From JADFDG01 sp965232985 (GTDB lineage Bacteria > Pseudomonadota > Gammaproteobacteria > Pseudomonadales > JADFDG01): DNA of 64,000 nucleotides. This document shows positions 8,598 through 17,375 of the stretch, piece after piece; within the stretch, counting starts at the first letter, position 1; each line of letters starts with the position of its first letter. The stretch covers positions 1 to 64,000 of the forward strand of contig CBDDRC010000039.1 in NCBI GenBank assembly GCA_965232985.1, written 5' to 3'. Below the pieces are notes generated by a model. It did no database searches. It was not told where the DNA came from and saw only the letters and a list, made by a program, of their open reading frames with translations. The position numbers were made by a program, and so were the translations under genes.

Positions 8598-8653
8598 ACG
8601 CACGGCAAACCGACGCGCGGTAGCTTTGGCGCGGCGTTTGCGGATGACGTTTG

Positions 8654-8682
8654 TTGACAGCGCCTGCCAGCGGCCAGATAGT
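8654..8682 (+). promoter_or_regulatory. Sigma70-type promoter for the amidohydrolase
   Basis: A perfect -35 TTGACA (8654-8659) is followed after 17 bases by GATAGT (8677-8682), four of six matches to the -10 consensus. The predicted start is about 30 bases before the ATG at 8718. Confidence 0.6.
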
Positions 8683-8717
8683 CGGCCTTCCCGGCACGAC
8701 CGACCGCGAGCCACGCC

Positions 8718-10478
8718 ATGAGCACTGCCGATACTGCCCGCCTGCCCGAGCACGCACCCGACATCGTGCTGCGCCACGCCACCTTGTACGACGGCACCGG
8801 TGCCGCGCCGCGCCGCGCCGACATTGCCATTCGCGGCGATCGCATCGTTGAGGTGGCCCCGCTGATTGCGGCCACAGGGCGCGAGGAGATCGACTTGCGC
8901 GGCCTGTGGGTCACGCCGGGCTTTATCGACATCCACACGCACTACGATGCCGAAATCGAAGCATTTCCGCATTTGCCGGAATCAACGCGGCACGGCGTTA
9001 CCAGTGTCATCATCGGCAACTGCTCAATGTCGCTGGCGCTGGGCAACGAAGACGACGTGATCGACATGTTCACCCGCGTAGAGAGTCTGTCGAAAAATCT
9101 GCTGCAGAAATGGTTGCAGGGCCGCATCACCTGGCGCGGCCCGCGCGAGTACGCGCAACATCTGGCGCAACTACCGCTCGGCCCGAACGTTGCCGGCTTT
9201 CTTGGCCACTCGAATCTGCGGCTGGCCGTGTTGGGCAAGGAGCGCAGCCTCGGCCCCACGGCAGTCACTGCCGATGAATTGGCGGCCATGGACAAGCATC
9301 TTGCCGAAGCGCTGGACGCCGGCTTTATCGGCCTGTCCATCGACATGCTGCCCTGGCACCGCATGGCCGGTGCGAAATATGACGGCGTTTCCATCCCCTC
9401 GCAGTACGCCAGCCAGCATGAATATCGGCACCTCGCCAACCAGTTGCGCAAACGCGGCCGGGTAATGCAGGCCACGCCGAACGCCAATCGCAAGGAAACG
9501 GTGCTGTACCTGGCGTTGATGAGTGGCGGGCTGTTCCGCAGGCCGCTGAAAGTTACCTCGCTTGCCGCCCTTGATTTTCGCAGCAACCGTACCTTCACCA
9601 AACTTACCGGCATTTTGTCCGGCCTGGCGAACCGCGTGCTCGGCGGCGATTTCCGCTTTCAATCGCTGGCATCACCGTTTCAGATGTGGGCCGATGGCTT
9701 TTCGACGCCAATCTTCGAAGAATTCGGCAGCGGCACCGCGCTGATGAACTGCGACACGCGCGAGCAACAACTGGCCTTGTTGCGCGACAAAAACTACCGC
9801 GCCCGTTTTCGTTCCGAGTGGAGCAGCCGCCGCAACAGAAGTTTCCACCGTGATTTTTCCCAGATGCAGGTGGTGGCCTCGCCGGACGGCAGCATGGCCG
9901 GGCAGAGTTTTGCCACGCTTGCCGCCGCGCAAGGCATTGATGGCATCGATTATTTTCTCAATGCTCTGGAAAAATTCGGCGAAGCCGTGCGCTGGCACAC
10001 GGTCATCGCCAACGACCGGCCGGAAAAAATGCGCGAACTGCTCACCCAGCCGTACAATCTGCCGGGATTTTCCGACGCCGGCGCACACAACCGTAATCTG
10101 GCTTTCCAGCATGCCCACCTGTGCTGCCTGCGCGATGCCCTGATGTTCGCTGACGGCCTCAGCGTCGAACGTGCGGTACACCGGCTCACCGGCGAAACCG
10201 CCGCCTGGTTCGGACTGGATCGCGGCACTATCGCAACCGGCCGCATTGCCGACCTGTGCGTGATCAACCCGGAAAAACTGAAAACTGATCTCAGCGAGCC
10301 ACAGGAAGTGATCGATGATCGTTTCGATGGCGAGATGCGTATGGTCACCGATTCCGGCGGCGCCGTGCCACACGTCATGGTGGCAGGAAAATTCCTCAAG
10401 CGCGACGGCGCTCTCGCCGCCGATGCCGGGAAAAAACGCTATGGCAGTTTTTTATCCAGCACCCACGATGCCGCGTGA
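8718..10478 (+). CDS. D-aminoacylase-type amidohydrolase
   Basis: The protein has 586 residues and belongs to the metal-dependent amidohydrolase superfamily, in the N-acyl-D-amino-acid deacylase group. N-terminal beta-sandwich strands (IVLRHATLYDGTG) lead into the metal motif GFIDIHTHYDAE, then GNCSMSLAL with the group's conserved Cys, and later SDAGAHNRN with the catalytic Asp. The C-terminus returns to the beta-sandwich (GRIADLCVINPEKL). Such enzymes hydrolyse N-acyl-D-amino acids or related amides; the true substrate may differ. It is a single gene with its own promoter. Its stop directly abuts the stop of the next convergent gene. Confidence 0.87.
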   Translation: MSTADTARLPEHAPDIVLRHATLYDGTGAAPRRADIAIRGDRIVEVAPLIAATGREEIDLRGLWVTPGFIDIHTHYDAEIEAFPHLPESTRHGVTSVIIGNCSMSLALGNEDDVIDMFTRVESLSKNLLQKWLQGRITWRGPREYAQHLAQLPLGPNVAGFLGHSNLRLAVLGKERSLGPTAVTADELAAMDKHLAEALDAGFIGLSIDMLPWHRMAGAKYDGVSIPSQYASQHEYRHLANQLRKRGRVMQATPNANRKETVLYLALMSGGLFRRPLKVTSLAALDFRSNRTFTKLTGILSGLANRVLGGDFRFQSLASPFQMWADGFSTPIFEEFGSGTALMNCDTREQQLALLRDKNYRARFRSEWSSRRNRSFHRDFSQMQVVASPDGSMAGQSFATLAAAQGIDGIDYFLNALEKFGEAVRWHTVIANDRPEKMRELLTQPYNLPGFSDAGAHNRNLAFQHAHLCCLRDALMFADGLSVERAVHRLTGETAAWFGLDRGTIATGRIADLCVINPEKLKTDLSEPQEVIDDRFDGEMRMVTDSGGAVPHVMVAGKFLKRDGALAADAGKKRYGSFLSSTHDAA

Positions 10479-11276
10479 TTATTCTTCAAGAAACATCTGC
10501 CGGTACGACACGTAGCCGACGCCGATCATCAGCGGCATGACAACCAGCATGCCGATAAACAGCGTCAACACGCTGGCGAAACACAGGCCGACAATAATCA
10601 GGCCGTAAACTGTCATCGGCAACCAGTTGCGCAACAAGGCGCGCAGGCTCAGCGCGCAGGCATCAAGCACCGGCATATCGTGCATCACCACCAGCACCGG
10701 CGCATAGGCAATGTAGCCGAAGATCAGGAAAATGCCGCTCACCACGACGAGCAGCAGCACAAAGAAGATGCCAAGATTGGCGGCAATGTGCGCGCCGGCT
10801 TGCGTCATATCACCAAACTCACTGAACTCGCTGAAACCACCGATGCCAAAAGCGGCCACGGCCAGCGCAATCGTCAGTATCACCAGGCTGACGAACAAAC
10901 CCAGATACAAGGCCCCGATGACAAACAAACGGCCGGCCTGCGGGTGCGAAAAGCCCGCGAACAGATCGCCTATTGTTATCTGCTCACTGCGTTGCAGTTT
11001 GTCGAACGTGATGGCCCAGCCGGCAATCCAGATACCCAGCGTCAGTGACATGAACAACTCGCCGATCACGGGAACCATGCCGACCGCCATGCCAATGACG
11101 AAGTAAAGCACCAGCATCGCGATCAACAATGCCGGCGCCTTCTTGAACAATTCCCACGCCTGGCCCAGCCATTCGGCACCCGCGCCCGCAGGCAGCAGCG
11201 CCGGTTCGGCGCGCAACCTGTCGGCGCCGACAGCGGCAGCGGGCGATGCCGGGTAGAGATGCTGGTTGTCCGTCAT
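10479..11276 (-). CDS. BPSS1780-type multipass membrane protein
   Basis: The protein has 265 residues. A polar N-terminus of about 35 residues is followed by WLGQAWELFKKAPALLIAM and then about six hydrophobic segments, ending in GVGYVSYRQMF. The WelF-like entry into the first helix and the C-terminal ACALSLRALLRNWLPM segment resemble the BPSS1780 family of uncharacterised inner-membrane proteins. No catalytic motif is visible. A GGAG site lies eight bases before the ATG. It follows glpD by 88 bases on the same strand and might be part of the accA-glpD transcript. Confidence 0.75.
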   Translation of the reverse strand: MTDNQHLYPASPAAAVGADRLRAEPALLPAGAGAEWLGQAWELFKKAPALLIAMLVLYFVIGMAVGMVPVIGELFMSLTLGIWIAGWAITFDKLQRSEQITIGDLFAGFSHPQAGRLFVIGALYLGLFVSLVILTIALAVAAFGIGGFSEFSEFGDMTQAGAHIAANLGIFFVLLLVVVSGIFLIFGYIAYAPVLVVMHDMPVLDACALSLRALLRNWLPMTVYGLIIVGLCFASVLTLFIGMLVVMPLMIGVGYVSYRQMFLEE

Positions 11277-11364
11277 GATATTTCTCCCTGGTGTTGTGCG
11301 TGGCGATCAGCTTGCCGCCGTGCGGGCACATCGTGCCGCAATTGATGATGATGAACGCATACAG

Positions 11365-12975
11365 TCATGACGACTGCCCCTGCTGAGCGGTATCTCTGCC
11401 CGGCAGCCCGTAATGCTGGCGCCAAATTGCCAGATAACGCACAACTTCCTGCTGCCAGCGCACCTCATCCCAGCCGAGTTCGCGCTGCACGACCGGCTGC
11501 AGCGTATCGAGCAACGCCGCCGCGCCATTGGGCAGCAGGTTGCCCAACCGCGTGCGCCGCAGCAACAGATCGTCGAGGTGCACGCACTGTTCAGCGCGCA
11601 GCGTCCAGATCACGTCGGCCATGCTGTACGGCGTGCTGCCGATCGTCGCTCCGGTCGCGCCATCGAGCTGCGCGTAGGCAGCCAGCGCATCACCGTAGCG
11701 GCCGGCGAGCAGTCGGCCCCGCGACTGCGGGAACAGTGCCATCGTCACCGCATTTGCGCTGCGCACAAATACCGGCGCACCGTCATCATGGAAGTGGGTT
11801 GTGTCCTGCCCCAGAGAGGTCTGCACGGCACGCAACACATCGAGTGCGATCAGGCGAAAAATCGTCAGCTTGCCGCCACTGACGGTGACCAGGCCGTTGT
11901 TACTCCACACTGCGTGATCACGCCGCTCTTTCGACGGGTCCTTGTTGTGCTCACTACCGATGACTGGCCGCACGCCGGACCAGGTCGAGATCACTTCCGA
12001 ATCCTGCAGTCGTTCGCCACCGAACTGGCTCTGCACGGCGTCGTAGAGGTAGGTGATTTCCTCGCGACTGATCGACGCCTCGATGTCCATGTCCTGCGCA
12101 TGATCAAGGTCGGTGGTGCCAACGACCGTCATGCCTTCCCACGGGAAGATGAATACCGGGCGACGATCCTGCGGGTGCAGCAGCGTCAACGCATCGCGCA
12201 CGGGCAAGCGCTCATGGGCGACGACGATGTGGCTGCCGCGCAACGGGCGTACGCGCTTCTCATGCACCAGTTCGTTGCGCAAACGGTCGGCCCAGGCGCC
12301 CGTTGCACTCACCACCGCGTCAGCTTTCAGCGTGTATGAACGGCCTGACTGCACGTCCTGGGCAACGACGCCGCACACGCGCCCCGCCTCCTGCACCAAC
12401 GACGTTGCCTTCACATAGTTGACGATGACCGCGCCATCGGACACCGCCTCCTGCAGCACGCGCAGTACGAGGCGCGAATCGTCGGTGACCGCGTCGGTGT
12501 AATAGCAGGCCCCCTTCAGTGCCTGCGGCGACAGCCCGGGCACGCGCGCCAACAATTCCGCCGGCTTCAGCCAGCGGTGGTCGCGAATACGCGCGAAACG
12601 ATCATAAAGTTCAAGCAACGCGGAGAAACTCCAGCGCCCGGGAAACTGGCCGCCACGCACCGGGAAGATGTAACCCATGCGTTCGACCAGACCCGGCGCC
12701 TCAAGCAACAGGCGCTCGCGTTCGTGCAGCGCATCACGCGTCAGCTTGAAATCACCCTGGGCGATGTAGCGCAGGCCACCGTGCACCATCTTCGAGGAGC
12801 GGCTCGAGGTACCCCAGGCGTAGTCGCACTGTTCGAGGAGCAATATTTTCAGCCCGCGCCGGGCCGCCTCGCGGGCCACGCCGGCACCGGTGATGCCGCC
12901 GCCGACGATAACAAGATCCCAGTGCAGCTTTGCGCCCACCCGCGCGATTGCGTCAGCGCGGCTACCCAGACTCAC
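11365..12975 (-). CDS. glpD: FAD-dependent glycerol-3-phosphate dehydrogenase
   Basis: The protein has 536 residues. It oxidises sn-glycerol 3-phosphate to dihydroxyacetone phosphate and passes electrons to quinones at the inner membrane. The FAD-binding motif DLVIVGGGITGAGVAREAA is at the N-terminus, followed by the family signature SSKMVHGGLRYI; DLDHAQDMD and SGGKLT also match. The start is a GTG at 12975 that shares GTGA with the accA stop, so translation is probably coupled. No glpK, glpF or glpR is present in the window. Confidence 0.93.
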   Translation of the reverse strand: MSLGSRADAIARVGAKLHWDLVIVGGGITGAGVAREAARRGLKILLLEQCDYAWGTSSRSSKMVHGGLRYIAQGDFKLTRDALHERERLLLEAPGLVERMGYIFPVRGGQFPGRWSFSALLELYDRFARIRDHRWLKPAELLARVPGLSPQALKGACYYTDAVTDDSRLVLRVLQEAVSDGAVIVNYVKATSLVQEAGRVCGVVAQDVQSGRSYTLKADAVVSATGAWADRLRNELVHEKRVRPLRGSHIVVAHERLPVRDALTLLHPQDRRPVFIFPWEGMTVVGTTDLDHAQDMDIEASISREEITYLYDAVQSQFGGERLQDSEVISTWSGVRPVIGSEHNKDPSKERRDHAVWSNNGLVTVSGGKLTIFRLIALDVLRAVQTSLGQDTTHFHDDGAPVFVRSANAVTMALFPQSRGRLLAGRYGDALAAYAQLDGATGATIGSTPYSMADVIWTLRAEQCVHLDDLLLRRTRLGNLLPNGAAALLDTLQPVVQRELGWDEVRWQQEVVRYLAIWRQHYGLPGRDTAQQGQSS

Positions 12976-13928
12976 TTCACGTGGCCGTATTTCATCAGCC
13001 GCGCATAACGCCGATTGAGCAACGCGTCACCGTGACCATAGGCCCGCAGCATGTCCAGGTTGCGGCTGAGCGCCGCACGAATCGCCTTGGCACTCATCTC
13101 CGCATCGCGGTGGGCGCCACCGAGCGGCTCGGGAATCACTTCATCGACCAGGCCGAGTTTGCTGAGGCGCTCGGCCGTCATGCCCATCGCCTCGGCGGCC
13201 TGCGGCGCATGCGTCGCGCTCTTCCAGAGTATCGACGCGCAACCTTCCGGAGAGATCACCGAATATGTGCTGTATTGCAACATCTGCAGATGATCGCAGA
13301 CACCGATGGCCAGCGCACCACCGGAACCGCCCTCACCGATCACCGTGGCAATGATCGGCGTTTTCAGCCGTGACATCACGGCAAGGTTGCGCGCAATCGC
13401 TTCGGACTGCCCGCGCTCCTCGGCATCAATGCCGGGAAACGCACCGGGCGTGTCGATGAAGGTAAGAATCGGCATTTTGAAACGCTCGGCCATTTCCATC
13501 AGCCGCAGCGCCTTGCGATAACCTTCCGGGTTCGGCATACCGAAATTGCGGCGGACTTTTTCCCGGGTGTCACGCCCCTTCTGGTGACCGATCACCATCA
13601 CCGGCTCGCCATTCAGGCGAGCAGTACCCGCGACAATGGCCGCATCGTCACCGAAAGAACGGTCACCATGCAGCTCGTCGAAATCGGTGAAGATGTGTTC
13701 AAGGTAATCGTTGGTGTACGGCCGCTGCGGATGGCGCGCCAACTGTGCAACCTGCCAGGCGGAGAGGCCGGCAAATATTTTGCTCGTGAGCGTGATGCTC
13801 TTTTGCTGCAGCCGGGAGATTTCCTCGCCGATGTTGATGTCGGCATCGTTGCCGACCAGCCGCAGCTCCTCGATCTTGGCTTCCAGGTCCGCCAAGGGTT
13901 GCTCGAAATCCAGATAGTTCGGATTCAT
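12972..13928 (-). CDS. accA: Acetyl-CoA carboxylase carboxyltransferase subunit alpha
   Basis: The protein has 318 residues, matching the E. coli subunit. With AccD it forms the carboxyltransferase that moves the carboxyl group from carboxybiotin to acetyl-CoA, giving malonyl-CoA for fatty acid synthesis. The N-terminal start NYLDFEQPLADLEAKIEEL and the central GEGGSGGALAIGVCD and SPEGCASILWKSA motifs are characteristic. In many relatives accA lies next to dnaE; here it is about 5 kb away and instead is coupled to glpD. A promoter-like pair is present upstream. Confidence 0.97.
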   Translation of the reverse strand: MNPNYLDFEQPLADLEAKIEELRLVGNDADINIGEEISRLQQKSITLTSKIFAGLSAWQVAQLARHPQRPYTNDYLEHIFTDFDELHGDRSFGDDAAIVAGTARLNGEPVMVIGHQKGRDTREKVRRNFGMPNPEGYRKALRLMEMAERFKMPILTFIDTPGAFPGIDAEERGQSEAIARNLAVMSRLKTPIIATVIGEGGSGGALAIGVCDHLQMLQYSTYSVISPEGCASILWKSATHAPQAAEAMGMTAERLSKLGLVDEVIPEPLGGAHRDAEMSAKAIRAALSRNLDMLRAYGHGDALLNRRYARLMKYGHVK

Positions 13929-13997
13929 GTCCGGGAGAGGGTTTCCGTGGTCTTGGGTGGGTCGGGACGGGGTCAGGAAAATAAAAACCGTCGGAAC

Positions 13998-14026
13998 AGT
14001 CTAGCGGGGGCCGGCGGGAGGGTCGA
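13998..14026 (-). promoter_or_regulatory. Candidate promoter for accA-glpD
   Basis: On the minus strand, TCGACC (14021-14026) and TAGACT (13998-14003) are 17 bases apart, each with four to five consensus matches. The predicted start is about 60 bases before the accA ATG. Confidence 0.45.
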
Positions 14027-14074
14027 CCACAGGCATGGCCCGCAGCCAACGCGTTGGTAGCAATTTGTAACCCC

Positions 14075-14113
14075 GGGCCGCACGATGACTGTCGGCCGCG
14101 CACCGTGCGGCCC
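14075..14113. promoter_or_regulatory. 10-bp inverted repeat between accA and the CHASE2 gene
   Basis: Arms GGGCCGCACG (14075-14084) and CGTGCGGCCC (14104-14113) are perfect inverse complements separated by 19 bases. The right arm would overlap the -35 region of the CHASE2 gene. It could be an operator or an RNA hairpin; there is no following T run on either strand. Confidence 0.45.
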
Positions 14114-14121
14114 CCTGTTGT

Positions 14122-14127
14122 TAGACT
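14122..14127 (+). promoter_or_regulatory. Candidate -10 element for the CHASE2 operon
   Basis: TAGACT lies about 55 bases before the ATG at 14183 and directly after the inverted repeat. No good -35 is present, which would fit an activator-dependent promoter, but this is only a pattern match. Confidence 0.3.
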
Positions 14128-14182
14128 CAGGGCTTGCCCGGCCGCCACTCCCCTGTCGCAATGGCCCCTGTCACAACGGAAA

Positions 14183-15916
14183 ATGCCCGTGTCTGCCCTG
14201 CTGCAACGCCTGAAAACCTGGTTTACCCGCAAAGCCTTCGACCTCGGTCGGCGCTTGCGTGCCAACTTCTTCCTGTACCTCGCCGCCGTATTCACGCTGA
14301 TCGTGCTGGCCGATGCCGCCACCATCAACTACATCGGCGGCATGCGCCAGACAAGCTACGACATGATGATGCGGCTGCGCATCAACGTGCCGCCACCGTC
14401 GGACGACATTGTCATTATCGACATCGACGAGAAAACGCTCGCGGCGATGGCCCCGGAATACGGGCGCTGGCCCTGGCCGCGGCAGGTGCTTGCCGAGTTC
14501 GTCGAACACGTCGAAGCGCAACAGCCGAATGCGATTGTCTTCGACATCCTGTTCTCCGACCCGGACATTCAAAACCCCGACAGTGACGCCTATTTCAACG
14601 AGGTCATGGGCGCCCATGCCAACACGCTGTTCCCGATGCTGCGCCTCGATGCTGCCTTCGACAGCCAAAGTGCCCTGAGCTATGCGCAGGTACCCGGTGC
14701 GATGCAGTTCGATCCCGCCATACGCGATGCGGCACGCGACCATGCGAAAGTTGCGCTGGTGGTACCGCCTTTTGCCGGCGTGCAGCAGCCCGGCAGGCTC
14801 GGCACCAACAATGTCTACCCGGATTCCGACGGCGTGGTGCGCAAGTACCCGGTGCGACTGCTGCGTGATGGCTGGACACTGCCGGCACTGCCGCTCACCG
14901 TCGCCCAACGTGAAGGCAAAGGCGGCGATGCGCCGAACGATATCCTCATCAACTGGCGCGGCAAACCATTCACCTACCACTACGCCAGCTTCAGCGACGT
15001 CTATCTGGACATGCTGAAAGAAAATTCCGCGCGCCCGCCAAATGAGTTTGCCGGCAAAATATTGATTATCGGCTCCACCGCCGCCGGCCTGCACGACGTC
15101 AAGGGCACACCGCTCGACCGCCAGTTTCCCGGCGTGGAAATTCTTGCCACCGCCATTGACAACGTTCGCACCGGCGACTGGATCCGCTCGCCGGAAGCGC
15201 GCTGGTTCTACCTGCTGATGTCGCTGGCAGTCATCTGGAGCACGGCCTGGGCGTTCTACCGCAGCGGCGCCGGCGCCAAGGTCGACAAGTTCTACGGTCT
15301 GTCGGCGTTCGCGCTGCTCGGTTTCTCCTATGCCACGGTGAACATGGGCAACCTCTATATCAACCTGTCCGGCGCGGTATTCATCGGCGCGCTGTATTTC
15401 TCGATCGCCCGCCTCTACGCCTTTGCCACCGCCCGCGCACTCGATACCTCGCTGGTCGCGCGCCTGGAATCGCGCGCCGGCCAGTTGCGCGGCCTGCTAC
15501 TGGCACTGCACTTTCCGGTCGAGACCCGTGAAGAGGCGGCGCTCGACAAACTCGCCGTGCGCATCAAAAAACAGATGCAGTACGAAATGAGCATCGAGAT
15601 TCTCCAGGGGCGCCAGCGAGGCCTGTGGCGACTGTTTGAGAACACCCTGGTGGTGTGCTGGGCACACCCGGCAGACGACGAAAGTGCCTGGCAGGCCATC
15701 CGCGCCGAAGCGGATGGCCTCATCAGCGGGCTCGCCGGGCTCACCCGCGAAGCCGGGGTGGCTGCGGCACTCCCGGCTGAACACGTGGTCATACGGCGCA
15801 GCGAGGGCCGCATCCGCGACCAGCAATCGGATGACTGGCGCCTGCTGTTCGCCGCCGCCATGCTCGACCAGAAAACAGCAGGAAAGACGCCACCGGAATC
15901 AGGAGAAAAAGCATGA
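14183..15916 (+). CDS. CHASE2-domain membrane sensor protein
   Basis: The protein has 577 residues. After a cationic N-terminus there is one transmembrane helix (about 28-45), then a large periplasmic CHASE2 domain: IVIIDIDEKTLAAM, GRWPWPR, AIVFDILFSDPD and VEILATAIDN are typical. Three more helices follow, from WFYLLMSLAVIWSTAWAFY onward, and then a cytoplasmic tail of about 150 residues. CHASE2 proteins usually end in a cyclase, kinase or GGDEF domain; none is recognisable here, so the output is unknown. The frame is open from 14054, but ATG at 14183 follows a GGA and gives the usual N-terminus. It overlaps the next gene by ATGA. Confidence 0.88.
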   Translation: MPVSALLQRLKTWFTRKAFDLGRRLRANFFLYLAAVFTLIVLADAATINYIGGMRQTSYDMMMRLRINVPPPSDDIVIIDIDEKTLAAMAPEYGRWPWPRQVLAEFVEHVEAQQPNAIVFDILFSDPDIQNPDSDAYFNEVMGAHANTLFPMLRLDAAFDSQSALSYAQVPGAMQFDPAIRDAARDHAKVALVVPPFAGVQQPGRLGTNNVYPDSDGVVRKYPVRLLRDGWTLPALPLTVAQREGKGGDAPNDILINWRGKPFTYHYASFSDVYLDMLKENSARPPNEFAGKILIIGSTAAGLHDVKGTPLDRQFPGVEILATAIDNVRTGDWIRSPEARWFYLLMSLAVIWSTAWAFYRSGAGAKVDKFYGLSAFALLGFSYATVNMGNLYINLSGAVFIGALYFSIARLYAFATARALDTSLVARLESRAGQLRGLLLALHFPVETREEAALDKLAVRIKKQMQYEMSIEILQGRQRGLWRLFENTLVVCWAHPADDESAWQAIRAEADGLISGLAGLTREAGVAAALPAEHVVIRRSEGRIRDQQSDDWRLLFAAAMLDQKTAGKTPPESGEKA

Positions 15917-16422
15917 TCAGCCGCACCCGAAAATCCGTACGCTGGGCCTGCCTCGGCGCCCTGCTGATCGCCGGTCACGCGCTGGCCGCCGACACCGGTA
16001 CGCTGACGCGCGCGGAAACATTGCGCGAAAAACCCTTTGCTGACGCAAAAATGCTCGCCGCTGCCGCAGCCGGTACGAAAGTGGCAATCGTTACCCGTAA
16101 TGGCGGCTGGTACCAGGTGAAAGCCGGCGGCAAAACCGGCTGGGTGCGCATGCTGAGTGTACGCCGCAGTGCTGCAGCCGCAGGCCCGAGCGTCACCGGG
16201 ATTGCCGGCGTGGCATCAGGTCGTACCGGCACCGGCAAGGTGGTTACCACCACTGGCGTACGCGGCCTTGATGCCGGCGATCTTGATACCGCGACCTTCG
16301 ATGCAGCACAGGTGGCGCAGGCGGAAAAATACCGCGTCAGCCGCCAGGACGCCGCAGCGTTCGCGAAACTCGGCAAGCTGACGCTGCGTGATGCACAGCC
16401 ACTGCCAGCACCGGCAAAATAA
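15913..16422 (+). CDS. Secreted SH3-like domain protein
   Basis: The protein has 169 residues. A signal peptide ending in GHALA at about residue 24 is followed by a single bacterial SH3-like domain: LREKPFADAKMLAAAAAGTKVAIVTRNGGWYQVKAGGKTGWVR. The rest is low complexity with VTTTGVRGLDAGDLDTATFD, a motif I have seen in SH3 proteins that lie next to M48 proteases but cannot assign a role. Bacterial SH3 domains often bind cell wall or protein partners in the periplasm. A strong AGGAG lies eight bases before the ATG, within the end of the CHASE2 gene. Confidence 0.85.
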   Translation: MISRTRKSVRWACLGALLIAGHALAADTGTLTRAETLREKPFADAKMLAAAAAGTKVAIVTRNGGWYQVKAGGKTGWVRMLSVRRSAAAAGPSVTGIAGVASGRTGTGKVVTTTGVRGLDAGDLDTATFDAAQVAQAEKYRVSRQDAAAFAKLGKLTLRDAQPLPAPAK

Positions 16423-16433
16423 GGACAACTCTC

Positions 16434-17375
16434 ATGAAACTGCTGAAATCCGTTGCCACCACGCTCGCCGCTGCCGTTACCGCAGCCTTTACCTTCGCCT
16501 CTCCGCTCGCCATCGCCTTCGATCTCGGCGGCCTTGTCGACAAGAAAATGCTTGATCAGGCCGCGCGCGACAAACTCGGCATGAAAACCGATACGGCGAA
16601 CCCTTCCGACACCAGCATTCCGCTCACCGGCAATCCCAGCGATGCCGACGAAGAAAAACTCGGCCACGAAATCGCCGGGCGCCTGCTCGGTGCCGCACCG
16701 CTGGTGAACGACGCGAAACTGCAAACCTACGTCAACAAGGTCGGCCGCTACGTTGCTGCACAGAGCCTGCGCCCGGATCTCAACTGGACCTTCGGCGTTA
16801 TTGAATCATCCAGCGTCAATGCGTTCGCCGCGCCCGGCGGTTACGTGTTCCTGACCCGCGGCCTCTATGCGCTGCTGCAGAGCGAGGCGGAACTGGCCGG
16901 TGTGCTGGCGCACGAAATCGGTCACGTGAACGCCCGCCATCACGTCAAGTTGATGCAGAAGGAACGTACCATCGCGATGGGCAAGGATCTGCTGATGAAA
17001 AAGGCTGGCGGTGACACCGTGAAGGCGCTGGTCGGCAATGGTGCCCAAATTTATGCGCGCTCGCTCGACAAGAACGCGGAATTCGAGGCCGACCGCCTCG
17101 GCGTCTTCTATGCCACCCGATCCGGTTACGACACCTGGGGCCTCGCGGCGGTACTCGGCCGCCTGGAAGCCGAAGGCGCTACCGACAAACTGACGCTGCT
17201 GTACAAAACGCACCCGCTGCCGGCCGACCGCCTTGCCGCGATCGATACCGCGCTCGGCAATCGTTACGACAAGCTCAAGGCGGGCGCGACGCTGGCGGCG
17301 CGTCTGGTGAAGCTGCCACCCCTGCCTGCGTCATCCGTTCCGGGCGAATCCAGCGGTCAAAATCCGCCGCACTGA
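16434..17375 (+). CDS. M48-family zinc metalloprotease, exported
   Basis: The protein has 313 residues. A signal peptide of about 28 residues precedes the protease domain. The zinc motif HEIGH is at 160-164 and the third ligand is likely the Glu of NAEFEADRLG. NAFAAPGGYVFLTRGLY matches the BepA/LoiP-like M48 group, which act in outer-membrane protein quality control. There is no TPR domain, unlike BepA. The gene is 11 bases after the SH3-like gene. Its last 101 bases overlap the 3' end of fumC on the other strand. Confidence 0.92.
   Translation: MKLLKSVATTLAAAVTAAFTFASPLAIAFDLGGLVDKKMLDQAARDKLGMKTDTANPSDTSIPLTGNPSDADEEKLGHEIAGRLLGAAPLVNDAKLQTYVNKVGRYVAAQSLRPDLNWTFGVIESSSVNAFAAPGGYVFLTRGLYALLQSEAELAGVLAHEIGHVNARHHVKLMQKERTIAMGKDLLMKKAGGDTVKALVGNGAQIYARSLDKNAEFEADRLGVFYATRSGYDTWGLAAVLGRLEAEGATDKLTLLYKTHPLPADRLAAIDTALGNRYDKLKAGATLAARLVKLPPLPASSVPGESSGQNPPH

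Noticed and set aside
7485..8972. 495-codon minus-strand frame over rsmC
   Set aside because: It is an antisense shadow in GC-rich DNA; rsmC on the plus strand has clear SAM and NPPF motifs.
14054..14182. 43-residue N-terminal extension of the CHASE2 protein
   Set aside because: It runs through the inverted repeat and the -10 candidate and is rich in Pro and Arg, unlike a real N-terminus.
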